64,000 nucleotides of DNA from Tubulanus polymorphus (Eukaryota; Nemertea; Palaeonemertea; Tubulaniformes; Tubulanidae), in assembly GCF_964204645.1 (NCBI RefSeq), contig NC_134028.1:12877001-12941000 (forward strand). The letters are read 5' to 3'. A program made the position numbers and the translations under genes. Under the pieces are notes generated by a model that ran no database searches, had not been told where the DNA came from, and worked only from the letters and a program-made list of their open reading frames with translations. Of the stretch, positions 45,302 to 54,808 are shown one piece after another. Position 1 is the first letter of the stretch, and each line of letters starts with the position of its first letter.

Positions 45302-46057
45302 ATGGCGGAATTAAAAGAATATAGAATATTTGTTGATTCTAGAAAACTTACAAATTATAGATCACATAATTTACTAGTACAATTAGACAGAGAATTTAAG
45401 AATTGTGTAGATTTAAAATTAGTAAATATAAGTTTATGTAATTCTTTTTATAATATATCAGATAAAACTTTTAAACATAGAGGGTTTATGATTTATATGA
45501 GAAATAAAGATAAATGGTTTCATATATTTTTAAAACCAGGATTATATAATTTAGATACATTAGCGCAGGAAATTAATAGAAGAGCTCGGTTGAAAATCGG
45601 GGGTACTTCTGTATTTGAAATTAAATTTAATAAAATTGATAGTACTAATAAAATAAGAATAAAGATATCTAATGAACAACATAAATTTATGGTAAACAAA
45701 CCACTGGCTAAAATGTTAGGAATTAAACCTCTTACAGTTACTGGAAACGCAGAAGGCAGCTCAAATATAATACCTTTTACACACTTTTATATTTATTGCA
45801 ATTTAATCGAGCCTACAAAAACTTTCGAAGCAACTAAAGAAACAATTTGTAGTTCTAGTATACTAAATATTTTACCGCTAAAAAATGTTAAACAATTTGG
45901 AACTCAAATAAATTATAATTTAACAGATTGTGATTTCAAACCTTGTATTCCAAAATTTAATAATTTTAAGTTAGAAATAAGAAATCACAATGGATACTTA
46001 ATTGATTTGAATAATTTCCCTGTAATTTATGAATTAGTTATAAGATGTAGAGAGTAA
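45302..46057 (+). CDS. mCP: Penton-like minor capsid protein (E3)
   Basis: 251 residues, open. NIIPFTHFYIYCNLIEPTKT and the C-terminal FPVIYELVIRC are conserved with E1. Surface-like segments (for example SDKTFKHRGFMIYMRNKDKW) differ most between copies. It is one of the few full-length capsid genes in the window. Confidence 0.82.
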   Translation: MAELKEYRIFVDSRKLTNYRSHNLLVQLDREFKNCVDLKLVNISLCNSFYNISDKTFKHRGFMIYMRNKDKWFHIFLKPGLYNLDTLAQEINRRARLKIGGTSVFEIKFNKIDSTNKIRIKISNEQHKFMVNKPLAKMLGIKPLTVTGNAEGSSNIIPFTHFYIYCNLIEPTKTFEATKETICSSSILNILPLKNVKQFGTQINYNLTDCDFKPCIPKFNNFKLEIRNHNGYLIDLNNFPVIYELVIRCRE

Positions 46058-46078
46058 TTTTTTTTTACTATATAAATG
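46055..46078 (+). promoter_or_regulatory. Late-type start motif (118-residue-family gene, E3)
   Basis: TAATTTTTTTTTACTATATAAATG: the TAA is the stop of the upstream gene and ATG the start of the next. T run plus TATAAATG resembles the T-run/TAAAT(G) layout of poxvirus late promoters. Confidence 0.5.
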
Positions 46079-46378
46079 AATATAACTGTTGGACCGAGTA
46101 TATGTTTTGGGTTTGATTTTAAACGTGAGAAAGAAATGAAATTTAACATTAATGATGTAATTACACAAATCAAAAATGTTGTATTTTCTAATGAAACAAA
46201 ATTTGAGTATGAAACAACAATAGATAAAGAAACTTTAAATGTAGAAAAGATTACTAATTTAATTAGAGAATCTTTAAGATTTTATGAATTAGATGAAGAT
46301 TTTATCATCGATGATATTAAAAAAATAATAATTGAAATATATACAAATGAAACTAGTAATGAAATAAATGTTGATTGA
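46076..46378 (+). CDS. Small acidic protein, shortened (E3)
   Basis: 100 residues (MNITVGPSICFGFDFKREKE...). The stop at NVD is shared with E2. The lost tail codons are still visible up to 46432. If the short form is functional, E1 with 118 residues would be the variant, but the conserved downstream codons favour truncation. Confidence 0.6.
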   Translation: MNITVGPSICFGFDFKREKEMKFNINDVITQIKNVVFSNETKFEYETTIDKETLNVEKITNLIRESLRFYELDEDFIIDDIKKIIIEIYTNETSNEINVD

Positions 46379-46413
46379 ATCATCACTAAGATAACTAAAT
46401 ATTTTGATGATAG

Positions 46414-46435
46414 TAATTTTTTTGATAAATAAATG
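46414..46435 (+). promoter_or_regulatory. Late-type start motif (73-residue gene, E3)
   Basis: TAATTTTTTTGATAAATAAATG lies directly upstream of the start and overlaps the decayed tail of the previous gene. Confidence 0.5.
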
Positions 46436-46654
46436 AGTGATAATAAGTGGATAATAACTGGATTATATAATGGCGCATTACTATCAGTTGGAACTGTTGG
46501 TTATTCAATGGTATTAAAAAAAGTATTTAAAATGGGAAGTGTTAATGTTGATAGATTTGATATAAATGATATTTTAAAATTAACATTAGCAGTTACTTTA
46601 TCTAATTTAACTATTGATTATTTGGAAAAACAAAAATATATTCCTCCCATATAA
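46433..46654 (+). CDS. Small hydrophobic protein, 73 residues (E3)
   Basis: It encodes the same residues as E1 and E2. Its nucleotide sequence is nearly identical to E2, so part of the sameness may reflect recent common origin or conversion. Confidence 0.7.
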   Translation: MSDNKWIITGLYNGALLSVGTVGYSMVLKKVFKMGSVNVDRFDINDILKLTLAVTLSNLTIDYLEKQKYIPPI

Positions 46655-46659
46655 ATGCA

Positions 46660-46681
46660 TAATTTTTTTGTTAAATAAATG
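46660..46681 (+). promoter_or_regulatory. Late-type start motif (two-TM 140-residue gene, E3)
   Basis: TAATTTTTTTGTTAAATAAATG. It matches the motif before the major capsid gene base for base. Confidence 0.5.
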
Positions 46682-47101
46682 GCTTCTGCAATTATAACTA
46701 TTATAGGATCAGCAATTGTTAACGCTTTAGCATTTACTGGTGGTGGATATTTATTTAAACATATTGATAAAAATAGTTCATTAGGAGAACAAAGAAGACA
46801 TAACTTAGCGTTAGAGAAATACAATAAAGCTGCAGAAGAATATAGAGAAAAGAGACAAAACTATATGGATTACATCAATAAAGAATTATATGATCAGAAG
46901 ATTTCACATAGAGATTTTCATTCAGTTGATGATGCAATGAGTTTATATAACACAGTAACAAATAAAGAAAAATTACATCTATACAAACCTAAATTATCAG
47001 ATTATTATACCCCAAGTAAAGAACAACAGAAATATGAAATAATATGGATTTTAGGTGGAACAGTTATTGTTATATTTGTTGCTTATAAGTTTACTAATTA
47101 G
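46679..47101 (+). CDS. Small protein with two TM segments (E3)
   Basis: 140 residues, open. A membrane segment at each end flanks an amphipathic, charged middle, suggesting a hairpin spanning or tethering to a membrane. DYYTPSKEQQKYEIIW leads into the last segment. Confidence 0.75.
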   Translation: MASAIITIIGSAIVNALAFTGGGYLFKHIDKNSSLGEQRRHNLALEKYNKAAEEYREKRQNYMDYINKELYDQKISHRDFHSVDDAMSLYNTVTNKEKLHLYKPKLSDYYTPSKEQQKYEIIWILGGTVIVIFVAYKFTN

Positions 47102-47123
47102 TAATTTTTATTCTAAATAAATG
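47102..47123 (+). promoter_or_regulatory. Late-type start motif (144-residue gene, E3)
   Basis: TAATTTTTATTCTAAATAAATG. In E2 the foreign element is inserted inside this T run. Confidence 0.45.
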
Positions 47124-47555
47124 GAAGATAAAGTTGATAGTATTGATATTATTCCTCATGATATAAATAAAACTAAATTAAAAACATATTTAGAAAAACA
47201 AATATTAGAATTTGAAAGTGACTTAAAGATAAAAAAGAAAAAATATTTAAAAAGTAAAATTATATATTATTTGATTATAAGTGGTTCGGTTACAATTAGT
47301 TCTGTAATAACATTTTTAGCAATATTCAGCCCATTAACACCTTTAGCCATATCAATTGGTGTGTTAGGATTAAGTTCAAGTGTTTTAACTGGTATAAGTT
47401 CAAAATTAAATATAAAAAGTAATAAAGAAAAAATCAAAACTAATATAAAAGAAATTAATAAATTAAAGAACACACTAGATTATATAATAAGTTTAAATGG
47501 TCATATAACAGTTGAAGAACAAGATAAATTATTAAAAGAATTAATAAATTATTAA
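47121..47555 (+). CDS. Two-TM membrane protein (E3)
   Basis: 144 residues, open (MEDKVDSIDIIPHDINKTKL...). It has a cluster of lysines (KIKKKKYLKSK) just before the first hydrophobic segment and a second hydrophobic segment ending SSVLTGISSKL. A helical tail is rich in Lys and Asn. Positive residues on the N-terminal side suggest that side is cytoplasmic. Confidence 0.72.
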   Translation: MEDKVDSIDIIPHDINKTKLKTYLEKQILEFESDLKIKKKKYLKSKIIYYLIISGSVTISSVITFLAIFSPLTPLAISIGVLGLSSSVLTGISSKLNIKSNKEKIKTNIKEINKLKNTLDYIISLNGHITVEEQDKLLKELINY

Positions 47556-47574
47556 TTTTTTTGTTATATAAATG
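47553..47574 (+). promoter_or_regulatory. Late-type start motif (462-residue gene, E3)
   Basis: TAATTTTTTTGTTATATAAATG, with the upstream stop codon as its first three bases. Confidence 0.5.
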
Positions 47575-48960
47575 GTAGATAGTTTTCCAAAAGCTTTCCG
47601 ATATAATAAATCAATTAAATATAATATTCCAGCAATAGATTTTAATAAAGATATTACATATAGAAATGAAGTTTTAGATTCATTAACTAATTTAGAAATT
47701 TATGTTACTGAAACTAATAATTTTAATGCAAAGATGGAAAATATATTTCATGTATATTTGATTAATTTTAAAAAATTGAAAGATGAAAAACAATGGTTAT
47801 TAAAATCTAATATGAAGTATTGGCAGAATCAATTAAATTTTGCTGTTTATTGTGCAACAACAGGATGTGGAATTAGTTGGAATGATCATTTGAATAATTC
47901 TAAATATAAACTAATTCAAAGTTTATTTAGATTTCATACATACTTTCAAATCAGAATAATATTAAATGAATTAGAGTGCGCTTTACCAGGATCTAGATAT
48001 TTTAAAGAATTAGATAATAATATTAATTTATCAAAGTTTTATAAAATTTGCAATGAATTTAATATAGATATAAATAATTCTGATTTTAGAACAAAAATTG
48101 GAACAATAAGATCACTTCCTTGCCCTAAAAAGATTGCAGAATATTGTGCACTTCCCATACCATCTAATAGTTTTTATAATATCTATAATAATAAATTAGG
48201 TTATGGTAAAATAGAAACAAAGGATTTAGAAACATTAAATTTCAATAAATTACCAAAATTTTATGATAATTTAAAACAAGAAAACAATAATGGTTGGGTT
48301 TATTTTATTTTAGAAAATAGTGAAGGTTTTACTAAATCAGGTATAGAAAGAATAAATCAATCTATTAGAACTTATTTGATTTGTATTCTAGGATCACAAG
48401 TTGAAACAAGATCACCGATAATTGGAAATTTGAATACATCATTCGATACACAAAAACAATTTAAAGTTTTATTTGAAGATTCAATTCATAATGATAAAAA
48501 TAGATCGATTCCAGAAAACATTATAAGATATCAAAATTATTTAGATAAATCTCATGTAAGACTTAATTATTGTATAGGCCCTAATCTATTAATTATTTCT
48601 AATGATTTAGTATTAAAGATGGGAAATATAATTGGTTATAATAATCTAATTAAAACTGCAACAATAAATAATTCATTTGGATTGAATGATATAAATAAAA
48701 AGATAATTACTGCTCCAAAATTAATGGAAGGTGAAAAAAATAAAAAACATATTCAATCAACAGAAACTAAAACTAAGAATATTAAATTGGATAATGATTC
48801 CAAAATAAAAGATTACAATACTACAGAAAATAATAGAACTGATAAAATTCAACATGATATAATTAAACTAAATGATGATAATAAATCCCATGAAAATACT
48901 AAATTAGCTATAACTTGTATAGGAATTGTAATCGGAGGAATATTATATTTTAGATTTTAA
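47572..48960 (+). CDS. Polinton virion-type protein with C-terminal TM (E3)
   Basis: 462 residues, open. Conserved blocks are YWQNQLNFAVYCATTGCGIS, RSLPCPKKIAEYCALPIPS, VETRSPIIGNLNTSFDTQKQ and LNYCIGPNLLIISNDLVLKM. A polar, repeat-poor stalk follows, then a C-terminal membrane anchor (AITCIGIVIGGILYF). I recall comparable uncharacterised proteins in other Polintons. A structural role is inferred from its place among capsid genes and late motif. Eight or more cysteines could support disulfides or metal binding. Confidence 0.72.
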   Translation: MVDSFPKAFRYNKSIKYNIPAIDFNKDITYRNEVLDSLTNLEIYVTETNNFNAKMENIFHVYLINFKKLKDEKQWLLKSNMKYWQNQLNFAVYCATTGCGISWNDHLNNSKYKLIQSLFRFHTYFQIRIILNELECALPGSRYFKELDNNINLSKFYKICNEFNIDINNSDFRTKIGTIRSLPCPKKIAEYCALPIPSNSFYNIYNNKLGYGKIETKDLETLNFNKLPKFYDNLKQENNNGWVYFILENSEGFTKSGIERINQSIRTYLICILGSQVETRSPIIGNLNTSFDTQKQFKVLFEDSIHNDKNRSIPENIIRYQNYLDKSHVRLNYCIGPNLLIISNDLVLKMGNIIGYNNLIKTATINNSFGLNDINKKIITAPKLMEGEKNKKHIQSTETKTKNIKLDNDSKIKDYNTTENNRTDKIQHDIIKLNDDNKSHENTKLAITCIGIVIGGILYFRF

Positions 48961-48979
48961 TTTTTTTATTATGTAAATG
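48958..48979 (+). promoter_or_regulatory. Late-type start motif (561-residue gene, E3)
   Basis: TAATTTTTTTATTATGTAAATG, with TAA being the stop of the previous gene. Confidence 0.5.
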
Positions 48980-50662
48980 GCAGAAGGTGTAGAAGATATT
49001 CCATTGGATGACATGGGAAATGATAATGAAGGATATATTGATGATGATTATAATGATGCAGGTGCTAATATTGATAATAATGATGAATCAGCATATAATA
49101 CTAATTTAGGTGAAGATGATGATGATGATGTTCCCGAATCACGTGAAAAAATAAAAAAATATTTAGAAGCTCCTGAAAGGGGTATAATTACAACTAGAAG
49201 AGAAAGAAAAGATTTAATGAATAGATTAGTAAATACAACTGATCCTGAATTGAAAGAAGATTTATATTTAATGAAATCTAGAGTAACAGATACAATTGTT
49301 AACGAATTATTACCATCAGTTGTAACAGATGAAATTGATACTGAAGATGTTGTAGAACAAATTTTTAAAGATGACCCATATTTCACAAATAATTTAGAAT
49401 TTAAAAATGATGCATGGTATTATAATCTTGATTTAAATAGGAATATTGTAACAATTCAATTATCTAAAATGGGTCAAGAAAATATTTTTGAACCTGAAAT
49501 GCGAGCAACATCTACAATTGAAAATTCAAAAGGTGGTAGAGAATTTCTCAGAATTATATGGAATGCACTCGATAGAATAAATGAAGAAGAACCAATTCCT
49601 AAAATTAATATAAACAAATATTCACCATTTAAAAATCCAAATCCTACTGATTTTGATCCAGAAATGGAAGAGAATAGAAATCGATTAGATAGATTGAGAT
49701 CTTCAACACCCGAAACATCGAGAAGAGACACTCAACAAATTGATAATTATTCAAGTAAATTACAATTAGAAAAACAAATTGATAGATTAAGAGATTCAGA
49801 AGAACTGATGAATAGTATATCAGATACATCTGGTTCTGAAACTGGAATAAATCGACTGCAATATTTACTAGAAAAAGGATTTCTTAATTTAACCGATGAA
49901 GAATTAGAAGCATTTCCTGAACAAATACGTAGAGAAATTAAAGGTATACAAGTATCAGCTGATGAAATTGCTAATATTAAGATGAGATTTTCTAAAATAA
50001 CCATATTAGAAAAAGAATTAGTTAATGTAGATGAAGAATTAAAACAATTAGAATTAAATAGAAATCATCAAGTAATTTATGAAGCTGATTTTGAAAGCAG
50101 AAAGTTAGCTTTAGTAAAAGAAATAGATGATTTAGAATATAACATAAAATTACAAAAAGAAGAAAGAGATATATTATTAAAATCATATGATCTTAATCAT
50201 ATTAAAAAATTAAAAGTTATTTTTAAAGATTTGTTGATTAAACCAGATTCTGAAATATCATTAAAAGATAGAATAAGATTGTTATTTAAATTAGAAGGAA
50301 TAACAATTCTTTCAATTCTAACAGGTGTAACTATGGTATTTACAACAATTGGTTTAGCAATATCAAATGCTTTAAAATCTATTCCTACTCCAAATAAACC
50401 AGATAAACCTCCAGGTAATAATTCTATACAAGATAAAGTTAAAGATGGTTTAAAGAAATTAGCAAAATATTTATGGGAACTATCTAAAAAATCTGCTGCA
50501 GCATTACCAGGAGTTATTGCTTCAATTGTTGGTTTTATATTGAAATCTGCAGGAAACATTATTAACTTTGCTGCTGAACATATTATTTTATTCTTAATTA
50601 CAGTTGTAAGTGCTATTATTTTTGGTTTAGTAAATATGATATCAAAAAATATCAAAAAATAA
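48977..50662 (+). CDS. Long acidic/coiled-coil protein with hydrophobic C-terminus (E3)
   Basis: 561 residues, open, and the only intact copy. Order: acidic N-terminus (DDDYNDAGAN, GEDDDDD), conserved DTEDVVEQIFKDDPYF, a proline-rich stretch (NKYSPFKNPNPTDFDP), and a coiled coil at about residues 330-400. A hydrophobic segment GITILSILTGVTMVFTTIGL, a PTPNKPDKPP hinge and a long hydrophobic tail (SAAALPGVIASIVGFILKSA onwards) complete it. The tail could be membrane-lytic or membrane-anchoring, comparable in idea to adenovirus protein VI, but no homology is claimed. It lies directly upstream of the capsid gene. Confidence 0.75.
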   Translation: MAEGVEDIPLDDMGNDNEGYIDDDYNDAGANIDNNDESAYNTNLGEDDDDDVPESREKIKKYLEAPERGIITTRRERKDLMNRLVNTTDPELKEDLYLMKSRVTDTIVNELLPSVVTDEIDTEDVVEQIFKDDPYFTNNLEFKNDAWYYNLDLNRNIVTIQLSKMGQENIFEPEMRATSTIENSKGGREFLRIIWNALDRINEEEPIPKININKYSPFKNPNPTDFDPEMEENRNRLDRLRSSTPETSRRDTQQIDNYSSKLQLEKQIDRLRDSEELMNSISDTSGSETGINRLQYLLEKGFLNLTDEELEAFPEQIRREIKGIQVSADEIANIKMRFSKITILEKELVNVDEELKQLELNRNHQVIYEADFESRKLALVKEIDDLEYNIKLQKEERDILLKSYDLNHIKKLKVIFKDLLIKPDSEISLKDRIRLLFKLEGITILSILTGVTMVFTTIGLAISNALKSIPTPNKPDKPPGNNSIQDKVKDGLKKLAKYLWELSKKSAAALPGVIASIVGFILKSAGNIINFAAEHIILFLITVVSAIIFGLVNMISKNIKK

Positions 50663-50667
50663 ATAAT

Positions 50668-50689
50668 TAATTTTTTTGTTAAATAAATG
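50668..50689 (+). promoter_or_regulatory. Late-type start motif of the major capsid gene (E3)
   Basis: TAATTTTTTTGTTAAATAAATG, identical to the motif at 46660. E1 has the same string on the minus strand ending at 17509. Confidence 0.55.
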
Positions 50690-51934
50690 AGTGGGAGTTA
50701 TATCAATCCTTCTAAGAATCATAGAATATCCAATGCTATTAAAGCAGAAAGATCACATCATATAATTACTCATAACCCTTCAAATATTAATCCCGATGAA
50801 ACTTTATACGTTAGAATTCCTCGATTAACACAAAATACTTTTTATGTTCCAAATAGTATTTATTTATCAGCTGATATAAAAGTAATCGGTAATAATAATA
50901 ATTATGTTGTTGATAATGTTGGAAGATATTTGATTAAAAAGTTAACAATAAAGATTGGTCCAGAAACAGTTTTCTCATTAGATGATTATAATTTATTTAT
51001 GCACTATAAAGATTTATGGTTAACTAAAGAAAATAGAAATAATATGATATTTCAAGGAATTCAATCAGAAAACCAAAATAAATTAAGATCAGAAGCTAAT
51101 AGCGCAATATTAACAAATGATGTAGATAAATTGATAAAAAGTATATATGGAAGCAAATATAAAATTCCATTAGACTTTGAATTGATAAATAATAATGCAC
51201 CTTTATATAAATACGCAATTCAAGAAGATGTTATATTTGAGATAACATTTGCTCCTGTAAATGAAATTGTAATATCTAGCGTTAATAAAGATATGAGTTA
51301 TAAATTATCGAATATATGTTTAGAATATGATACAGTAACTGATGAAAATATTTCAAGTATAATTCAAACTCAATACAATCAAGGATTTTCATTATTATAT
51401 GATTATATTGATAAATTTAAAACTGTAACTATTAATGCAAATGATGAAATAATAAATGAGAATATTAACTTCCCTAGAAGATCTATTAAAGGTATATTGA
51501 TATTTTTTACTATTGGAACGTATACTAATGGCGCAATAAATGTTGACAATTATTATAATCCTGAAATAACAAAAGTAGAAATAACTATCGAAGGAATAGC
51601 AAATAAAATATTTTGTCAAGGAATGAGAATGATAGATCAATGAATAGAAATTAAAAAACATTTTATGAATGAAAAAGTAAAATCATTTGAAAATTGTAAC
51701 ATTAATCAAATTGATTATTATACCGGCAATAAATATGCATTATGGTTAGATTTTAGAACAACTGAAGATAACTTATTACATGGTTCTGGGAAAAAATTAC
51801 AAAATACAAAAGATGGAATACAATTATTTATGACAAAGAAAAAGGGAATCAAAAATTTTAAAATGCATATTTATATTATATCTGACGCGCAATTAAATAT
51901 TGTAAATTCACAATTAGATAGTGTTATGTATTAA
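50687..51934 (+). pseudogene. MCP: Major capsid protein of E3, one nonsense codon
   Basis: Full length (416 codons) and open except for a TGG to TGA change at 51641-51643 after RMIDQ. Conserved features: YVRIPRLTQNTFYVPNSIYL near the start, a long beta-rich middle, and YALWLDFRTTEDN plus LHGSGK near the end, as in Polinton/adintovirus hexons. The lesion differs from that of E1, so capsid genes were lost independently. Confidence 0.9.
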
Positions 51935-51946
51935 AATTTTAACTTA

Positions 51947-51969
51947 AATAAAAATGTATATAATAAATG
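51947..51969 (+). promoter_or_regulatory. Early-type start motif of the zinc-finger gene (E3)
   Basis: AATAAAAATGTATATAATAAATG, nearly the same as at 44923. It occurs in the middle of late-motif genes, so this gene may be expressed at another time. Confidence 0.45.
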
Positions 51970-52899
51970 GAAGGAGGTAAAGTATATAAACATATTCCAT
52001 ACATCGATACATATGAAAATAATGATGGTTTATATTATGTAATACCTTGTAATATAGCTTTGATATTTGATCCTATTTTTAAAAATTATAAAACTAAACT
52101 GATAGAAATCGATAATAATAAAAATGGTGTTGTTAATAATAGTGTAATTGATAATAATGTAATACCTACTACTACATCTGTAATACCTACTACTACATCT
52201 GTAATACCTTCTACATCTAATAATGTAATACCTTCTACATCTAATAACATAATACCTTCTACATCTGTAATACCCTCTACATCAAATAATATAATACCTT
52301 CTACATATAATAATGCAATAATATTAAATGTTAGTGAAAATAGAAATTATTGTGATTATTGTAATGGCGAATTTTCAAACGCTCCATCAAATTGGAATAA
52401 ACATATGAATACAAATTCACATATTACTAATGTTATAGAACGTGTTGGTTTAAGAGAATTTATAGAACACCCATTTAGATATGTTACAAAATTTGTTTCA
52501 AATAAAAAAGTAAATGGTGAAAAAATATATGAAGATTTATTATTAGCAACACCTAATAAAGATGAATTAGATTTAACCGATGCTAATGAAATATTAGGAT
52601 CAAACACTGTAAATGAAATATTAGGAGCAAACACTAATAAAGATGATAATGAAAATGGTGCCATACACCCACATGATGATATAGTTACAGTTAAACATAT
52701 TGATAATAAAGATTCTATAAAACTTAAAGTAGAAAATAATAATAAATTTGATTGGAAGAATAAGTTTAAAAATGAAACAACTATTGATGATTTAGTAAAA
52801 AATATGAAAAAGGTAAAAAAGGTGAAAAAGGTGAAAAAGGTGAAAAAGGTGAAAAATAATAAACCAATTATTTATGAAGATACGGTAGCATTTAAATAA
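51967..52899 (+). pseudogene. C2H2 zinc-finger protein with expanded repeats (E3)
   Basis: 310 residues before a frameshift near the end (two bases lost after EDTVA) that removes the acidic tail. The VIPST/VIPTT repeat tract is much longer than in E1 and E2. A second, basic repeat (KKVKKVKKVKKVK) sits near the C-terminus. The finger CDYCNGEF...NWNKHMNTNSH is intact. The repeats look prone to slippage. Most of the protein could still be made. Confidence 0.72.
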
Positions 52900-53020
52900 A
52901 TTGTTAGCGTCTGATAGTGAAAGTGATTCAGAAATTGATTATCTAAAACTTGAATAATAAAGGTTAAAAATTGTATAAAATAATAGTAAATAAAAAAGGG
53001 GTTTAAATTATTTAAGGTAT

Positions 53021-53105
53021 CTAATAGGGTATCAGGTATTAGGGTATTAGGTATTAGGGTATCTAATAGGGTATCAGGTATTAGGGTATCTAATACATAG
53101 GTATA
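53021..53105. repeat. Minisatellite at the convergent gene junction (E3)
   Basis: Variants of GGTATCTAATAGGGTATCAG and GGTATTAGG are repeated between the zinc-finger gene (+) and the ATPase (-). Confidence 0.85.
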
Positions 53106-53112
53106 CAATTAG

Positions 53113-53724
53113 TTATTTTATAAATTTATATTCATATGGAAATTGTAATCTCATAAGTAATTTTGAACCTTTATTATTCTTTAATTTATTCATATATTCA
53201 TCATGTAATTCAGTAGGTATAATTTGATTTTCTTCTAATGATTGTTGCATAGATTTTTTATCTTTGTTATAAAATAAAACTAGAAATCTTATATTCTCTC
53301 TAAAATCTTTCACAATTGAATTATATTTCTGATTTAAAACCCAAGTTGTTATCCCAAAATGTCTACCAGAGAAAGCTAAATAACATAACTCACTTTCTCT
53401 AATTTTAGAATCATGTAAATTTGCGCAATCATCAATAATAAATAATGTATTTGATCCTTTATAAATATCTAATGCAATTTATATACAATTATCTAAATTT
53501 TCTTTTACTGTTTTAGGGTCTAATATAATAAACTTTTTTATCTTAACTATATCTCTATTATATGTTTCATTCATTTCATAAGTAGGACAGAATAATATTA
53601 TATTATCAAAATGATTTTTATAAATAGTTTCTAATAAATCTAATATGAAGTGTGTTTTACCACAATTTGTAACTCCAGTAACTAACATATTATGCGGTTC
53701 AAATATAAATAAATCTTTATTCAT
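53113..53724 (-). pseudogene. ATP: Packaging ATPase of E3, one nonsense codon
   Basis: Walker A (GVTNCGKT) is intact. A TAA at 53479-53481 follows LDNCI and cuts the gene before Walker B. Downstream the frame is open to 53113. Otherwise it is very close to the open E1 gene. Confidence 0.88.
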
Positions 53725-54025
53725 TTATTCTTTTAATTTTACTAGATAAAATCCATTCATTAAATTTATCATCATATCCTTTATATTTCACCAAAGAATA
53801 CTTTTTTCCTTTAAGAGTTTTTGTTTTCAATACTTTTCCTATTTTGTATTCTATTTCATCTGGATTTGGTACTAATGATAATTCTTGTTCATAAAAATAA
53901 CCTAATATTTCTTCATCTTTTAAATCAAACAATTTATAAACAAATGGTTTAGTTAATATTATCTTTTTAATTTTAAATATTTCTTCTGTAAAATTTGGGG
54001 TATAACCTTTATAAAATGTTTTTCG
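53717..54025 (-). pseudogene. Chromodomain tail of integrase (E3)
   Basis: It is in frame with the integrase but behind its TAA (54026-54028). It contains KTFYKGYTPNF and the chromodomain YKIGKVLKTKTLKGKKYSL, VKYKGYDDKFNEW. Stop-codon readthrough would restore the full protein in E3 but not in E1, where one base is also missing. It overlaps the ATPase start by eight bases. Confidence 0.75.
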
Positions 54026-54805
54026 TTATTTAGAAATTCTAACATGTTGTCCTATTTTAAATTTAGGTTCTCCAAAATCATGTGTAACAAATGCTCCATA
54101 TAAATTATTCCAAACTATTTCTGAATTTTCTTCTTTTCTAGCTTGTATAGGTTTCATATTTATAGAACTATGTTTAGAATTATTATAACCTTTAACTAAA
54201 TCATCTAACACATCGATATATTTATATGTTTCATTAGCGGTGAAATATTTCCACATTCTAGTTTTCAATGTTTTATTAAATCTTTCTATAACAGATGCTT
54301 TTTTATCTGAATGTGTTGAAAAATATTCTACATCGTTATCAGATAATAGTTTTTTGAAATGTTTGTTATAAAATTCCTTACCTTCATCAAATTGTATCTT
54401 ATCTGGAATAGCTTCTTTAAATATAGATTTAAAAGCATTTGTTACTTCTATACCAGTTTTATTTTTAATCGGGATACTCCATGCGTATCTACTGAATATA
54501 TCTATAACATTTAGTATCCAAAAATATCCTTTGTTGTATTCTTCTAAGTTTTTCATGTCAATTAAATCTGCTTGCCATTGTTGATCGATATATGAAACCA
54601 TAACTTTTCTTGTTAAATATTTTTTATCCATCTTTTTATGAATTTTATATGTTGGTTGATTTTGTAACCATGATTTTAATTCACTATATTTTATTTTTTC
54701 TTTATCAGATTTAATTTTATTCCATAATTCCGAAACACTTGAATATGAAACTTCACTTTCTGGGTTATAATATAAATCTCTTAAATATTGTTCTTTTTTC
54801 ATCAT
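54026..54805 (-). CDS. INT: Retrovirus-like integrase catalytic part (E3)
   Basis: 259 residues, starting MMKKEQYLRDLYYNPESEVS. The DDE triad is intact: WQADLIDM, FDEGKEF, SVIERFNKTLK. A deletion of a few residues after YKYIDVLDD relative to E1 lies beyond the catalytic Glu. It ends ISK at a TAA. It could supply integration activity in trans if the missing chromodomain is dispensable. Confidence 0.9.
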   Translation of the reverse strand: MMKKEQYLRDLYYNPESEVSYSSVSELWNKIKSDKEKIKYSELKSWLQNQPTYKIHKKMDKKYLTRKVMVSYIDQQWQADLIDMKNLEEYNKGYFWILNVIDIFSRYAWSIPIKNKTGIEVTNAFKSIFKEAIPDKIQFDEGKEFYNKHFKKLLSDNDVEYFSTHSDKKASVIERFNKTLKTRMWKYFTANETYKYIDVLDDLVKGYNNSKHSSINMKPIQARKEENSEIVWNNLYGAFVTHDFGEPKFKIGQHVRISK

Positions 54806-54808
54806 ATT

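Noticed and set aside
7454-52899. Alternative genetic code because of many in-frame stops
   Set aside because: TAA and TGA stops occur at different places in different copies opposite Leu, Trp, Arg, Lys or Glu codons, as expected for decay, not reassignment.
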